From an uncultured Eubacteriales bacterium (GTDB lineage Bacteria; Bacillota; Clostridia; Oscillospirales; Oscillospiraceae), in NCBI GenBank assembly GCA_900548795.1, contig URLT01000016.1:1-24210 (forward strand): a DNA stretch of 24,210 nt, read 5' to 3'. Position 1 is the first letter of the stretch; each line of letters starts with the position of its first letter. This document shows positions 7,028-13,481 of this stretch, piece by piece. The notes beneath the pieces are model-generated. The model ran no database searches and was not told where the DNA came from. It was given only the letters and a program-made list of their open reading frames with translations. The translations under genes and the position numbers were made by a program.

Positions 7028-7056
7028 GCGGTAACAACAAAAGGAGATTGAACACA

Positions 7057-7788
7057 ATGGCAGTCGTATCCATGAAGAGCCTGCTCGAAGCAGGCGTCCA
7101 CTTTGGTCATCAGACCAGACGCTGGAACCCCAAAATGGCTCCCTACATCTACACGGAGCGCAACGGCATCTATATCATCGACCTGCAGAAGACCGTCAAG
7201 AAGATCGAAGAGGCCTACAACTTCATCCGCGAGCTGGCTGCGAACGGCGAGAACGTCCTCTTCGTCGGCACCAAGAAGCAGGCGCAGGACGCCATCCGCG
7301 AGGAGTCTGAGCGCGTCGACCAGTATTATGTCAACGCCCGTTGGCTCGGCGGCATGATGACCAACTTCAAGACCATGCGCACCCGTATCGACCGTCTTGC
7401 CCAGCTTCGCAAGATGCAGGAGGACGGCACCTTCGCGATGCTTCCGAAGAAGGAAGTCATCAAGCTCGAGGGCGAGATCGCCAAGCTCGAGAAATATCTC
7501 GGCGGCGTGAAGTCCATGAAGAAGCTGCCCGGCGCGCTGTTCATCGTTGACCCCCGCAAGGAGCGCAACGCCATCGCCGAGGCCCGCAAGCTGCATATCC
7601 CGGTCGTCGCCATCGTCGACACCAACTGCGACCCCGATGAGGTCGACTACGTCATCCCCGGCAACGACGACGCCATCCGCGCCATTCGCCTGATCGTTGC
7701 CACCATGGCCAACGCCGTTCAGGAAGGCCGTCAGGGCGAGGCCAACAACGAGGCTCCCGCTGCCGAGGCCGAGAAGGCTGCCGAATAA
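7057..7788 (+). CDS. rpsB: 30S ribosomal protein S2
   Basis: This 243-residue protein starts MAVVSMKSLLEAGVHFGHQTRRWNPKM, the signature start of bacterial S2. The signatures KMAPYIYTERNGIYIIDL and PGALFIVDPRKERNAIAEA are intact. An acidic, Ala/Glu-rich tail ends the protein. S2 is assembled late onto the small subunit and is needed with S1 for mRNA binding. The ATG at 7057 has AAGGAG at 7041-7046; in-frame codons upstream to 6937 lie in the leader and have no ribosome binding site. It forms a two-gene operon with tsf. Confidence 0.98.
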   Translation: MAVVSMKSLLEAGVHFGHQTRRWNPKMAPYIYTERNGIYIIDLQKTVKKIEEAYNFIRELAANGENVLFVGTKKQAQDAIREESERVDQYYVNARWLGGMMTNFKTMRTRIDRLAQLRKMQEDGTFAMLPKKEVIKLEGEIAKLEKYLGGVKSMKKLPGALFIVDPRKERNAIAEARKLHIPVVAIVDTNCDPDEVDYVIPGNDDAIRAIRLIVATMANAVQEGRQGEANNEAPAAEAEKAAE

Positions 7789-7808
7789 TACACAGGAGGA
7801 AACAAACT

Positions 7809-8729
7809 ATGGCATTCACTGCTGCTGATGTAAAAACCCTGCGCGAAATGACCAATGTCGGCATGATGGACTGCAAGAAGGCCCTCGTTGAGACCGACGG
7901 CGACATGGACAAGGCCGTCGAATGGCTCCGCGAGAAGGGTCTTGCCAAGGCCGCCAAGAAGGCCGGCCGCATCGCCGCCGAGGGCATGGCCTATGCCACC
8001 GTCGAGAACGGCGTCGGCGTTGCCGTCGAGGTCAACGCAGAGACCGACTTTGCCTCCAAGGCGCCCGTCTTTGTCGATTTCGTCAAGGATATTGCCAAGA
8101 CCGTTGCCGAGAACGACCCGGCCGACGTCGAGGCGCTCAAGGCCTGCAAGTTCCACGGCTCCGAGCTGACCGTCGCCGAGACCATTCCCGAGAAGGTCAT
8201 GGTCATCGGTGAGAACCTCCAGATCCGCCGCTTCCATCGCTTCGGCGAGAACACCAGCGTCGCTTACGTCCATGCGGGCGGCAAGATCGGCGTTCTGGTC
8301 AACCTGATCGTCGAGGGCGGCATCGACGCCACCCAGATCGGCAAGGACGTCGCCATGCAGATCGCCGCTCTGAACCCCCGCTTCTGGGACAAGAGCGACG
8401 TCTCCGACGACGTGCTCGAGGAAGAGAAGAAGGTGCTCGTCGCCCAGATGGACAACGATCCGAAGATGGCCGGCAAGCCCGCTCAGGTCAAGGAAAAGAT
8501 CGCGGCCGGCAAGATCAACAAGTTCTATGAAGAGAACTGCCTGCTCCAGCAGCCGTTCGTCAAGGACGGCTCGATGAGCGTCGAGCAGTATATGAACAGC
8601 GCGGCCAAGGCACTGGGCGGCTCCGTGAAGTTCGTCGACGCCGTTCGCTTCGAGAAGGGCGAGGGCATCGAGAAGAAGCACGAGGACTTCGCAGCCGAGG
8701 TCGCCGCGCAGATGAACGCCGGCAAGTGA
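7809..8729 (+). CDS. tsf: Translation elongation factor Ts
   Basis: This 306-residue guanine-nucleotide exchange factor for EF-Tu has an N-terminal UBA-like domain (about 4-45, with VKTLREMTNVGMMDCKKAL). The conserved TDF (79-81) lies in NAETDFASKAPVF; this loop inserts into EF-Tu. The core dimerisation domains follow. An AGGAGG site lies 9 bases before ATG 7809, 20 bases after rpsB. In many Firmicutes pyrH and frr follow tsf; here the operon stops at a terminator inside a repeat element instead. Confidence 0.98.
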   Translation: MAFTAADVKTLREMTNVGMMDCKKALVETDGDMDKAVEWLREKGLAKAAKKAGRIAAEGMAYATVENGVGVAVEVNAETDFASKAPVFVDFVKDIAKTVAENDPADVEALKACKFHGSELTVAETIPEKVMVIGENLQIRRFHRFGENTSVAYVHAGGKIGVLVNLIVEGGIDATQIGKDVAMQIAALNPRFWDKSDVSDDVLEEEKKVLVAQMDNDPKMAGKPAQVKEKIAAGKINKFYEENCLLQQPFVKDGSMSVEQYMNSAAKALGGSVKFVDAVRFEKGEGIEKKHEDFAAEVAAQMNAGK

Positions 8730-8743
8730 TCCGATTCGGCGCT

Positions 8744-8892
8744 CAGATCCTCTGATACCGATTCTTGATTCAATATTTTAATCAAGAATCAGTATGACGC
8801 GCCGTTGGCGCTATAAAAAGCGCTTCAAGCTACCATAACGGTCACTGACGAAAGCACCCTGCGTGCTTTCGTCAGTTTTTTTCAGAGGTTCC
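8744..8892. repeat. TIR-bounded composite element after tsf
   Basis: The right end TTCAGAGGTTCC (8881-8892) matches the element terminus. The left end (8744-8755, CAGATCCTCTGA) matches GGGAACCTCTGA at 9 of 12 positions. Inside are an 11-bp perfect inverted repeat GATTCTTGATT / AATCAAGAATC (8760-8770, 8780-8790), the 37-bp core shared with 1769-1805 (8795-8831), and the terminator hairpin at 8845-8875. The element begins 14 bases after the tsf stop codon. Confidence 0.6.
8845..8882 (+). terminator. Rho-independent terminator of rpsB-tsf
   Basis: CTGACGAAAGCAC (8845-8857) pairs perfectly with GTGCTTTCGTCAG (8863-8875) around a CCTGC loop, followed by seven Ts (8876-8882). The T tract merges into the element terminus. 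Confidence 0.85.
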
Positions 8893-8894
8893 TT

Positions 8895-8950
8895 AGGCAA
8901 CGCCGCGCAACTGCGTCGGCGCGCTTCGCCGAATTGTGCGGTGCTGCCCT
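8895..8950 (-). repeat. 56-bp repeat, copy 1 (AGGC family)
   Basis: Read on the minus strand it begins AGGGCAGCACCGCACAATTC and ends GCGGCGTTGCCT. It matches 20305-20360 at 40 of 56 aligned positions without gaps, with the best-conserved stretches near the two ends. Its own ends are roughly inverted repeats of each other. In both places it lies next to a GGGAACCTCTGA terminus. Confidence 0.6.
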
Positions 8951-8956
8951 GAGCAC

Positions 8957-8988
8957 AAAAAACGGCTCCCCCGGCCGGGGGAGCCGTT
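8957..8988 (-). terminator. Rho-independent terminator of the ABC transporter operon
   Basis: Bases 8961-8988 form a perfect palindrome (AACGGCTCCCCC with GGGGGAGCCGTT about a GGCC centre). On the minus strand it is followed by a run of Ts (complement of the As at 8957-8962). It lies about 25 bases after the permease stop. Confidence 0.88.
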
Positions 8989-9012
8989 GCGCGTCTGCGG
9001 GTCATTCCAGAT

Positions 9013-9783
9013 TCATTCCAGATTCAGCCGGCGGTTCAGCACCGTGCGGGTGAGCACGAGGTAGACCGCGGCCAGAGCCGAGAGAATGAGCACCATCACA
9101 AGCAGAAGCTGCAGCATCGACATGCGGAAGATCACCAGCTCCGTCACGCTGTTGAGCGTCGAGAAAAACATCACGGAGACGGTCTCGAGCGCGACGCTGA
9201 TGCCGTAGTAGCACACGACGGACAGCAGCACGCGGTGCTTCTTGGCAAGATGCCCGATGGAGCAGGAGAAATAGACCTGCGCGAGCTTCGAGGCAAGACC
9301 GGCAAAAACGACGAGCACGCTGAGCGCGAGGGTCAGCCAGTCCTCCCCGGACATGGAGCGAAGCTGCAGGATCAGATAGCTGAGCATGCTCGTGCGCTCC
9401 AGATTGAAGAACACCAGCCACATGCCGCCGATGCTCAGCAGGCAGGTCACGGGCACGGTGACGAGCGCGACGATGAATTTCGAGAGGATCAGCCTGCCGG
9501 TCGTGACCGGAAGGGTGAACATCAGGTAGCCCTCGTCGCGCAGCAGCCCCTTGTAAAACCGCAGGATGCTGACCACGAGCGCGAGAATGCATGCGCCGAC
9601 CAGCCCGAGGCAGTAGGCGACGGTCATGGAGACCTCCAGCCCTTGGGTAACGTGATTTCCGGAGGGCAGCAGCCGGAAGATCACGGACGAGAGCGCAAGC
9701 AGGATGATCCCCGGCCAAATGAACAGGAAAATCTTCAAATTCGAGCGAAAATCGTATTTTAACAGCTTTTTCAGCACGGCCAT
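9013..9783 (-). CDS. ABC transporter permease subunit
   Basis: This 256-residue hydrophobic protein has about six membrane segments, starting with a cytoplasmic stretch LKKLLKYDFRSN and the first segment at about 19-40. The architecture fits permeases paired with YtrA-regulated ATPases (ABC-2 type), often linked to antimicrobial peptide or envelope stress; the substrate cannot be told. The start is uncertain. ATG 9781-9783 lies only 3 bases after GGGAGG and overlaps the ATPase gene by 13 bases. A GTG two codons later has 9-base spacing and would give 254 residues. It is the last gene of the operon, followed by a strong terminator. Confidence 0.8.
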   Translation of the reverse strand: MAVLKKLLKYDFRSNLKIFLFIWPGIILLALSSVIFRLLPSGNHVTQGLEVSMTVAYCLGLVGACILALVVSILRFYKGLLRDEGYLMFTLPVTTGRLILSKFIVALVTVPVTCLLSIGGMWLVFFNLERTSMLSYLILQLRSMSGEDWLTLALSVLVVFAGLASKLAQVYFSCSIGHLAKKHRVLLSVVCYYGISVALETVSVMFFSTLNSVTELVIFRMSMLQLLLVMVLILSALAAVYLVLTRTVLNRRLNLE

Positions 9784-10496
9784 GCACCTCCCAGCGGAAC
9801 GGTTCGGAAGCAGTCGCGGAACACGGCGTCGAGCGACTTGCCCTCGCGCGCGCGGATGTTGTCGACGGCGTCATAGAGCACGACGCTGCCGTTGCTCAGA
9901 AACACGGCCTCGTCGAGCACGGGCTCGACGTCGGCGATCAGATGCGTCGAGATCAGAACGGTGCTCTGCGGCGAATAGTTCGTCAGGATCGTGCGCAGGA
10001 TGAACTCGCGCGCCGCCGGATCCACGCCCGCGATCGGCTCGTCGAGCAGGTAGACGTCGGCCGCGCGGCACATAACGAGGATGAGCTGAAGCTTCTCCTT
10101 GGTGCCCTTGCTCATGGCCTTGATCTTCATGTCGCCGCTGATGCCGAGCGCAGCGCACATCGATTCGGCGCGCTCGCGGCGAAAATCGGCGTAAAAGTCG
10201 GAAAATAGATCCATCAGATCCGACGTGCGCATCCAGCTGGCGTAGTACATCCGGTCCGGCAGATAGCTGACGCGCGCCTTGCTCGCCACGCCGATCGGCT
10301 CGCCGCAGATCGTCGCGCGCCCCAGCGTCGGGCAAAGCAGCCCGGAGAGGATCTTGAGCAGCGTCGTCTTGCCCGCGCCGTTCGGCCCCAGCAGGCCGAC
10401 GATGCGCCCGGCCGGGAGCTGCAGATTCACGCCGCAGAGCGCGGTCGTGTTCGCGTAGCTCTTGCAAAGCCCCTCGCAGGCAATGGTGGTAGTCAT
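9771..10496 (-). CDS. ABC transporter ATP-binding protein
   Basis: This 241-residue ATPase has all nucleotide-binding motifs: Walker A GPNGAGKTT (37-45), a signature region MSKGTKEKLQL (128-138), Walker B VYLLDEP (148-154) and the switch histidine His185 in ISTHL. The signature reads SKGTKE rather than the textbook LSGGQ, a variation common among ABC-2 exporters with MSKG(M/T)-type signatures. ATG 10494-10496 overlaps the regulator stop as ATGA and has a GGGGGA site upstream. With the downstream permease it should form a small exporter or sensor-exporter at the cytoplasmic membrane. Confidence 0.93.
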   Translation of the reverse strand: MTTTIACEGLCKSYANTTALCGVNLQLPAGRIVGLLGPNGAGKTTLLKILSGLLCPTLGRATICGEPIGVASKARVSYLPDRMYYASWMRTSDLMDLFSDFYADFRRERAESMCAALGISGDMKIKAMSKGTKEKLQLILVMCRAADVYLLDEPIAGVDPAAREFILRTILTNYSPQSTVLISTHLIADVEPVLDEAVFLSNGSVVLYDAVDNIRAREGKSLDAVFRDCFRTVPLGGAWPC

Positions 10497-10858
10497 GCGT
10501 GTTCCCCCTTTTCGGAAATCAAATCCAGAATTTCTTGCTCCTGATAGCCCAGATGCCGCATTCGGCTCCGGAAGGCCGAAAGCTCCTGCGCGGCAAGCTC
10601 GCGCCGCGTGTGCGCAAGGAGCGCCGCGTCCTGCGTGACGAAGCGGCCGGTGTTGCGCTGCGCGGCCAGCAGGCCGCGTGCCTCCAGCTCGGACAGGGCG
10701 CGCTGCATCGTGTTCGGATTCACCCCGGCCTCCGCCGCCAGATCCCGCACCGACGGCACGCGCGAGCCCGCCGGGTACTGCCCGGAGACGATGCGGCGCG
10801 TCAGCCGATCGGTGATCTGCAGCCAGATCGGCCGGTCGCTAACCAATTCCCACGGCAA
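10493..10858 (-). CDS. GntR-family regulator, YtrA type
   Basis: This 121-residue repressor has an N-terminal winged helix-turn-helix (PIWLQITDRLTRRIVSGQYPAGSRVPSVRDLA, then VNPNTMQRALSELEARGLL) and only a short helical tail. That length and tail are typical of the YtrA subfamily, which controls neighbouring ABC transporters. The frame is open from a GTG at 10867, but that codon sits directly on the AGGAGG site. The TTG at 10856-10858, 8 bases downstream of AGGAGG, is the better start (MPWELVSDRP). It is the first gene of the operon and overlaps the ATPase by 4 bases. A palindrome over its own promoter suggests autorepression. Confidence 0.88.
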   Translation of the reverse strand: MPWELVSDRPIWLQITDRLTRRIVSGQYPAGSRVPSVRDLAAEAGVNPNTMQRALSELEARGLLAAQRNTGRFVTQDAALLAHTRRELAAQELSAFRSRMRHLGYQEQEILDLISEKGEHA

Positions 10859-10884
10859 TCGTTTCACCTCCTGCGTGTGTCATT

Positions 10885-10921
10885 GTACTAGTATACTAAT
10901 ACACTTGCGCCGGTTTGTCAA
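10885..10921 (-). promoter_or_regulatory. Promoter and palindromic operator of the YtrA-ABC operon
   Basis: On the minus strand TTGACA (10916-10921) and TAGTAT (10893-10898) are 17 bp apart. The -10 box sits in the palindrome GTACTAGTATACTAATAC (10885-10902), whose 9-bp halves match at 8 positions. A repressor bound there would block RNA polymerase. Operator assignment is inferred from position and the YtrA-type regulator beside it. Confidence 0.75.
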
Positions 10922-10951
10922 GAAAAATTTCCAATTTTTTTGAGCAAAGCG

Positions 10952-10980
10952 GAATCGGCCACCCCCGTCCGGCATAAAAT
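10952..10980 (+). promoter_or_regulatory. Candidate mother-cell (sigma-E-like) promoter
   Basis: CATAAAAT (10973-10980) matches the sigma-E -10 pattern CATACAAT at 7 of 8 positions. GAATCGG lies 14 bp upstream (10952-10958) and matches the -35 pattern only partly (4 of 7). It precedes a SpoIVFB-like gene pair, whose B. subtilis counterpart is transcribed by sigma-E. Suggestive only. Confidence 0.35.
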
Positions 10981-11053
10981 ACAGAGCAGAAAGCGCCCGA
11001 GATGTCGGAAAACCGTCGTTTTTCGGGGGAGCTTCTGACAGGGAGGGCATCGT

Positions 11054-11284
11054 ATGTTTCGATTTTTCAGGCGCGCGCTGACTGCGCTGGTGCTGCTGGC
11101 CGTGCTGGCCACGCTCAAATACGGCTATCCCGCCGTGCGCGCGACCGTCTCGTCGTGGGTCACCGGGCTTCCGGAAAGTCCCTTCGTGCAGGCTGCCTCG
11201 CAGCTCGTGCGCGCGGTCGAGGACGGCGCGCCGGTGCGCGAGGCCGTCGAGGTGTTCTGTGAAGACCTCCGCGCCGGAGCTTGA
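11054..11284 (+). CDS. Small single-pass membrane protein upstream of SpoIVFB-like protease
   Basis: This 76-residue protein has a short basic N-terminus (MFRFFRRA), one membrane segment (about 7-26) and an outside tail with VQAASQLVRAVEDGAPVREAVEVF. I do not recognise a named family. In B. subtilis the protease SpoIVFB is encoded directly after its membrane partner SpoIVFA. This protein has the position and the membrane anchor of such a partner but lacks the extracellular domain. It might be a shortened regulator or the remnant of a longer M23-type membrane protein; that is inference. ATG 11054 has a GGAGGG site. Its last 26 bases overlap the start of the protease gene, which implies coupled translation. 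Confidence 0.7.
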   Translation: MFRFFRRALTALVLLAVLATLKYGYPAVRATVSSWVTGLPESPFVQAASQLVRAVEDGAPVREAVEVFCEDLRAGA

Positions 11285-11852
11285 GCTGCGCGTCGGGCTG
11301 GGCTTTCTGTGCTTTGTCTGCGCCTACTATTATCTCGACCCGGCCGGGACGTTCCTGCCGTTTTTTGCGGCCGTCGCGGTGCACGAGCTGGGGCACCTGC
11401 TCGTGCTGCTGGCGCTCGGCACGCCCGTCTATGCGCTGGAGCTGCGCGCGGGCGGGGCGATTCTGCGCACGGCGCCGCTGTCCTACGGCCGGGAGCTTCT
11501 GGCCGCCGCCGGAGGCCCCGCGGCAAGCGCGCTGCTGCTGGCCGCCGCCCCGCGCATCGACGGCCGGCTGGTGCTGGTCGATCTGCTTCTGCTGCTTTGG
11601 AATCTGCTGCCCGTTTTTCCGCTCGACGGCGGACGCATCCTGCGCGCCGGCCTGCTGCTGCTCCTGCCCGAGCGCCCCGCGCGTCTTGCCGCGCAGGCCG
11701 TCTCGGCTGCCGCGCTCGGCCTCTGCGTCGGCGGCGCGGCCGCCCTGACCTGCCTGCTGCACGTCGGCCTGTGGCCGGTGCTTCTGGCCGCGACGCTGCT
11801 GCTGCGCGTCGGGATTTTTCCCCGCACAAAGAAAATGCGCGGAAAAGGTTGA
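11259..11852 (+). CDS. M50 site-2 protease, SpoIVFB-like
   Basis: This 197-residue integral membrane zinc protease carries HELGH (42-46) with Glu43 as the catalytic base, a GGP loop (85-87), and NLLPVFPLDGGR (115-126) with Asp123 as the third zinc ligand. Four to six hydrophobic segments span the protein. The family cleaves membrane-bound substrates; SpoIVFB activates pro-sigma-K in the forespore outer membrane during sporulation. No CBS domain is present, and the length is shorter than B. subtilis SpoIVFB. The start is GTG 11259, with GAGGTG upstream; no ATG is available. Other M50 proteins share these motifs, so the SpoIVFB role rests partly on the small membrane protein upstream. Confidence 0.82.
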   Translation: MKTSAPELELRVGLGFLCFVCAYYYLDPAGTFLPFFAAVAVHELGHLLVLLALGTPVYALELRAGGAILRTAPLSYGRELLAAAGGPAASALLLAAAPRIDGRLVLVDLLLLLWNLLPVFPLDGGRILRAGLLLLLPERPARLAAQAVSAAALGLCVGGAAALTCLLHVGLWPVLLAATLLLRVGIFPRTKKMRGKG

Positions 11853-11877
11853 CAAACGCGGCTCGCCATGTTAGAAT
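11849..11877 (+). promoter_or_regulatory. Sigma-A promoter for the serine tRNA pair
   Basis: TTGACA (11849-11854), 17-bp spacer, TAGAAT (11872-11877). The -35 box overlaps the protease stop codon, so the tRNAs are transcribed on their own. Confidence 0.85.
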
Positions 11878-11929
11878 AGTTTCGCTAATGAAGCTTCGCG
11901 GCGGCTGCGAGGCGGGGCTTCTGAAATTC

Positions 11930-12018
11930 GGAGAGATGTCCGAGCGGTTTAAGGAGCTGGTCTTGAAAACCAGTGACCCAGCAATGGGCCGTGGGTTCGA
12001 ATCCCACTCTCTCCGCCA
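11930..12018 (+). tRNA. tRNA-Ser (anticodon TGA)
   Basis: The acceptor arms GGAGAGA and TCTCTCC (12008-12014) pair and CCA is encoded (12016-12018). The anticodon loop CTTGAAA at 11962-11968 gives TGA (11964-11966). The long variable arm and T arm GTGGGTTCGAATCCCAC fit a class II serine tRNA reading UCA and, by wobble, other UCN codons. Confidence 0.97.
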
Positions 12019-12052
12019 GCTTCTCCCAAACCGCATATCGCTGCTTTGATTC

Positions 12053-12143
12053 GGAGTGATACCCAAGAGGCCGAAGGGGCTCCCCTGCTAAGGGAGTAGG
12101 CGTGTAACAGCGCGCGAGAGTTCAAATCTCTCTCACTCCGCCA
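12053..12143 (+). tRNA. tRNA-Ser (anticodon GCT)
   Basis: The acceptor arms GGAGTGA and TCACTCC (12133-12139) pair and CCA is encoded (12141-12143). The anticodon stem CTCCC/GGGAG encloses CTGCTAA, giving GCT at 12087-12089 for AGC/AGU codons. A long variable arm is present. It lies 34 bases after the first serine tRNA and should share its transcript. Confidence 0.97.
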
Positions 12144-12145
12144 AA

Positions 12146-12184
12146 AGTCCGTCGTAATTTTGACCGAATTACGGCGGGCTTTTT
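12146..12184 (+). terminator. Rho-independent terminator after the tRNA pair
   Basis: AGTCCGTCGTAATT (12146-12159) pairs with AATTACGGCGGGCT (12167-12180) through two G-U pairs, followed by a run of five Ts (12180-12184). A second small hairpin, CCCGGCG-GGCTT-CGCCGGG (12191-12209), follows in the leader of the next gene. Confidence 0.85.
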
Positions 12185-12302
12185 CAAATTCCCGGCGGGC
12201 TTCGCCGGGAGCCGCTTCGAGCAATGTGATACGGATGCTTGATGAACGGCTTCATCGGGAATGCCGCGTGCTTTGCGCGCCTGAAATGCGGAGGTGTTAC
12301 CT

Positions 12303-13349
12303 ATGCAATTTGACGTCGGCGTCGTTCGCGTCTCCCGGACGCTCGACCCCTTCACGACCGCGCTGCTGACTCTGTCGCGCGCCTACGACCTGCGCGTCTG
12401 CGCGTTTGCGCTCTCTGAGCTGAACACGGAGACGACCCCGATGCAGGCGGACGCGTTGTATTGGAACGGGCGAAGCCTTGCCCGAACGACCGCTGAGCTT
12501 CCGCCGCTCTGCGAGGCGCGGTTCAACCCGCTGTCCTCTGCGCGGAGCTTTCCGCCGAGCCTTGCCGAGAAGCTGGCGCGCCTGTCCGAGGAAACGGTCT
12601 TCACCGAGTACAACGGCCTTGGAAAGACTGCCGTCTCGCTGGCGCTGCTGCAAACGCCGCTCTATGAGCTGGCCATTCCGACCTATCTGCTCAACGGCTA
12701 TGCCGAGCTGCGGAAATATGCCGCGCTTTTGAAGCGTGCGATCCTGAAGCCCTCCGGCGGACGCAAGGGGCGGCACGTTTGCAGGCTCGACCTTTGCGGA
12801 GCGCCGCCGGCTCTCTCCTGCAACGGCTCGGCCGAGGATTTTTCGCAGGACGACTGGGACACATACTGCGCTGCGCTGGAGAAGGAGCGCCTCGGATGCC
12901 CGATTCTCCAGCCCCGGCTGGATTTTCGGCTGGACGACGCGCACGCGGTCGACTTCCGTCTCCTCGTCTGCCGGGGCGCGGACGGGGGCTGGGAAAAGGT
13001 CGCGATCTACGCCCGCGTCGGCGCGGACGGCACGGTCTCGAACCTCTCGCACGGCGGCTATGTTGCCGACGCCGGGGAGACCTTGCGGCTCATCGCCCCG
13101 GAGCGCTCGGAGTCGCTCCTCGCCGCGCTCGAGGAATACTGCGTCACCATCCCGGAGACGCTGCAGCAATTTCTGCGCACGACGGTCAGCTGCCTCGGCC
13201 TCGACATCGGCGTCGACCGGGCGACGCAGCGGCCGTATCTGCTCGAGGCCAACACGATACCCGGCACAAAATATCACGCATGGCAGCTCGCCGAGGCGAA
13301 GCTCCGGTATTTCACCTATCTTCTCGAGCATCCGCCCGCCCGTCCGTGA
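12303..13349 (+). CDS. YheC/YheD-family ATP-grasp protein
   Basis: This 348-residue protein is of the family annotated as endospore coat-associated YheC/YheD. The ATP-grasp features are visible: KPSGGRKGRHV (149-159) for ATP phosphates, DFRLLV (217-222), DIGVD (301-305) and the metal-binding LLEANTIPG (313-321). Such folds ligate carboxylates to amines, but the substrate in this family is not known to me. ATG 12303 has GGAGG 8 bases upstream. An in-frame GTG at 12294 overlaps that site and is rejected. It follows the tRNA terminator and ends before a strong bidirectional terminator. No clear promoter was found. Confidence 0.83.
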   Translation: MQFDVGVVRVSRTLDPFTTALLTLSRAYDLRVCAFALSELNTETTPMQADALYWNGRSLARTTAELPPLCEARFNPLSSARSFPPSLAEKLARLSEETVFTEYNGLGKTAVSLALLQTPLYELAIPTYLLNGYAELRKYAALLKRAILKPSGGRKGRHVCRLDLCGAPPALSCNGSAEDFSQDDWDTYCAALEKERLGCPILQPRLDFRLDDAHAVDFRLLVCRGADGGWEKVAIYARVGADGTVSNLSHGGYVADAGETLRLIAPERSESLLAALEEYCVTIPETLQQFLRTTVSCLGLDIGVDRATQRPYLLEANTIPGTKYHAWQLAEAKLRYFTYLLEHPPARP

Positions 13350-13384
13350 GCCGTATATCCGTTATACCGAAGCCGCATCATAGC

Positions 13385-13422
13385 AAAGCGAGGCGCTCCC
13401 GGTCGGGAGCGCCTCGCTTTTT
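13385..13422. terminator. Strong terminator after the ATP-grasp gene
   Basis: The 16-bp perfect stem (13385-13400 with 13405-13420, loop GGTC) has GCGAGGCGCTCCC as its GC-rich core and ends in a T run (13418-13422). Three As on the left side give only a short T run for the opposite strand, so it serves mainly the plus-strand gene. Confidence 0.88.
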
Positions 13423-13423
13423 A

Positions 13424-13481
13424 TGGAACCTCTGAACAAAATCCCTCGCTGACCGCTCTTGCGATTTAATCAGAGGTTCCC
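13424..13481 (-). repeat. 58-bp copy of the TIR-bounded element (internal deletion form)
   Basis: Read on the minus strand it starts GGGAACCTCTGATT and matches the first 45 bases of the 161-bp element at 44 positions, then jumps straight to TTCAGAGGTTCC. The middle of the hairpin is therefore missing. Its far end has one change (TGGAACC for GGGAACC). It supplies the 3' end of the MATE gene. Confidence 0.75.

Noticed and set aside
9001..9024. Duplicated CATTCCAGATT at the permease 3' end
   Set aside because: A short tandem duplication over the stop codon, with no sign of function.
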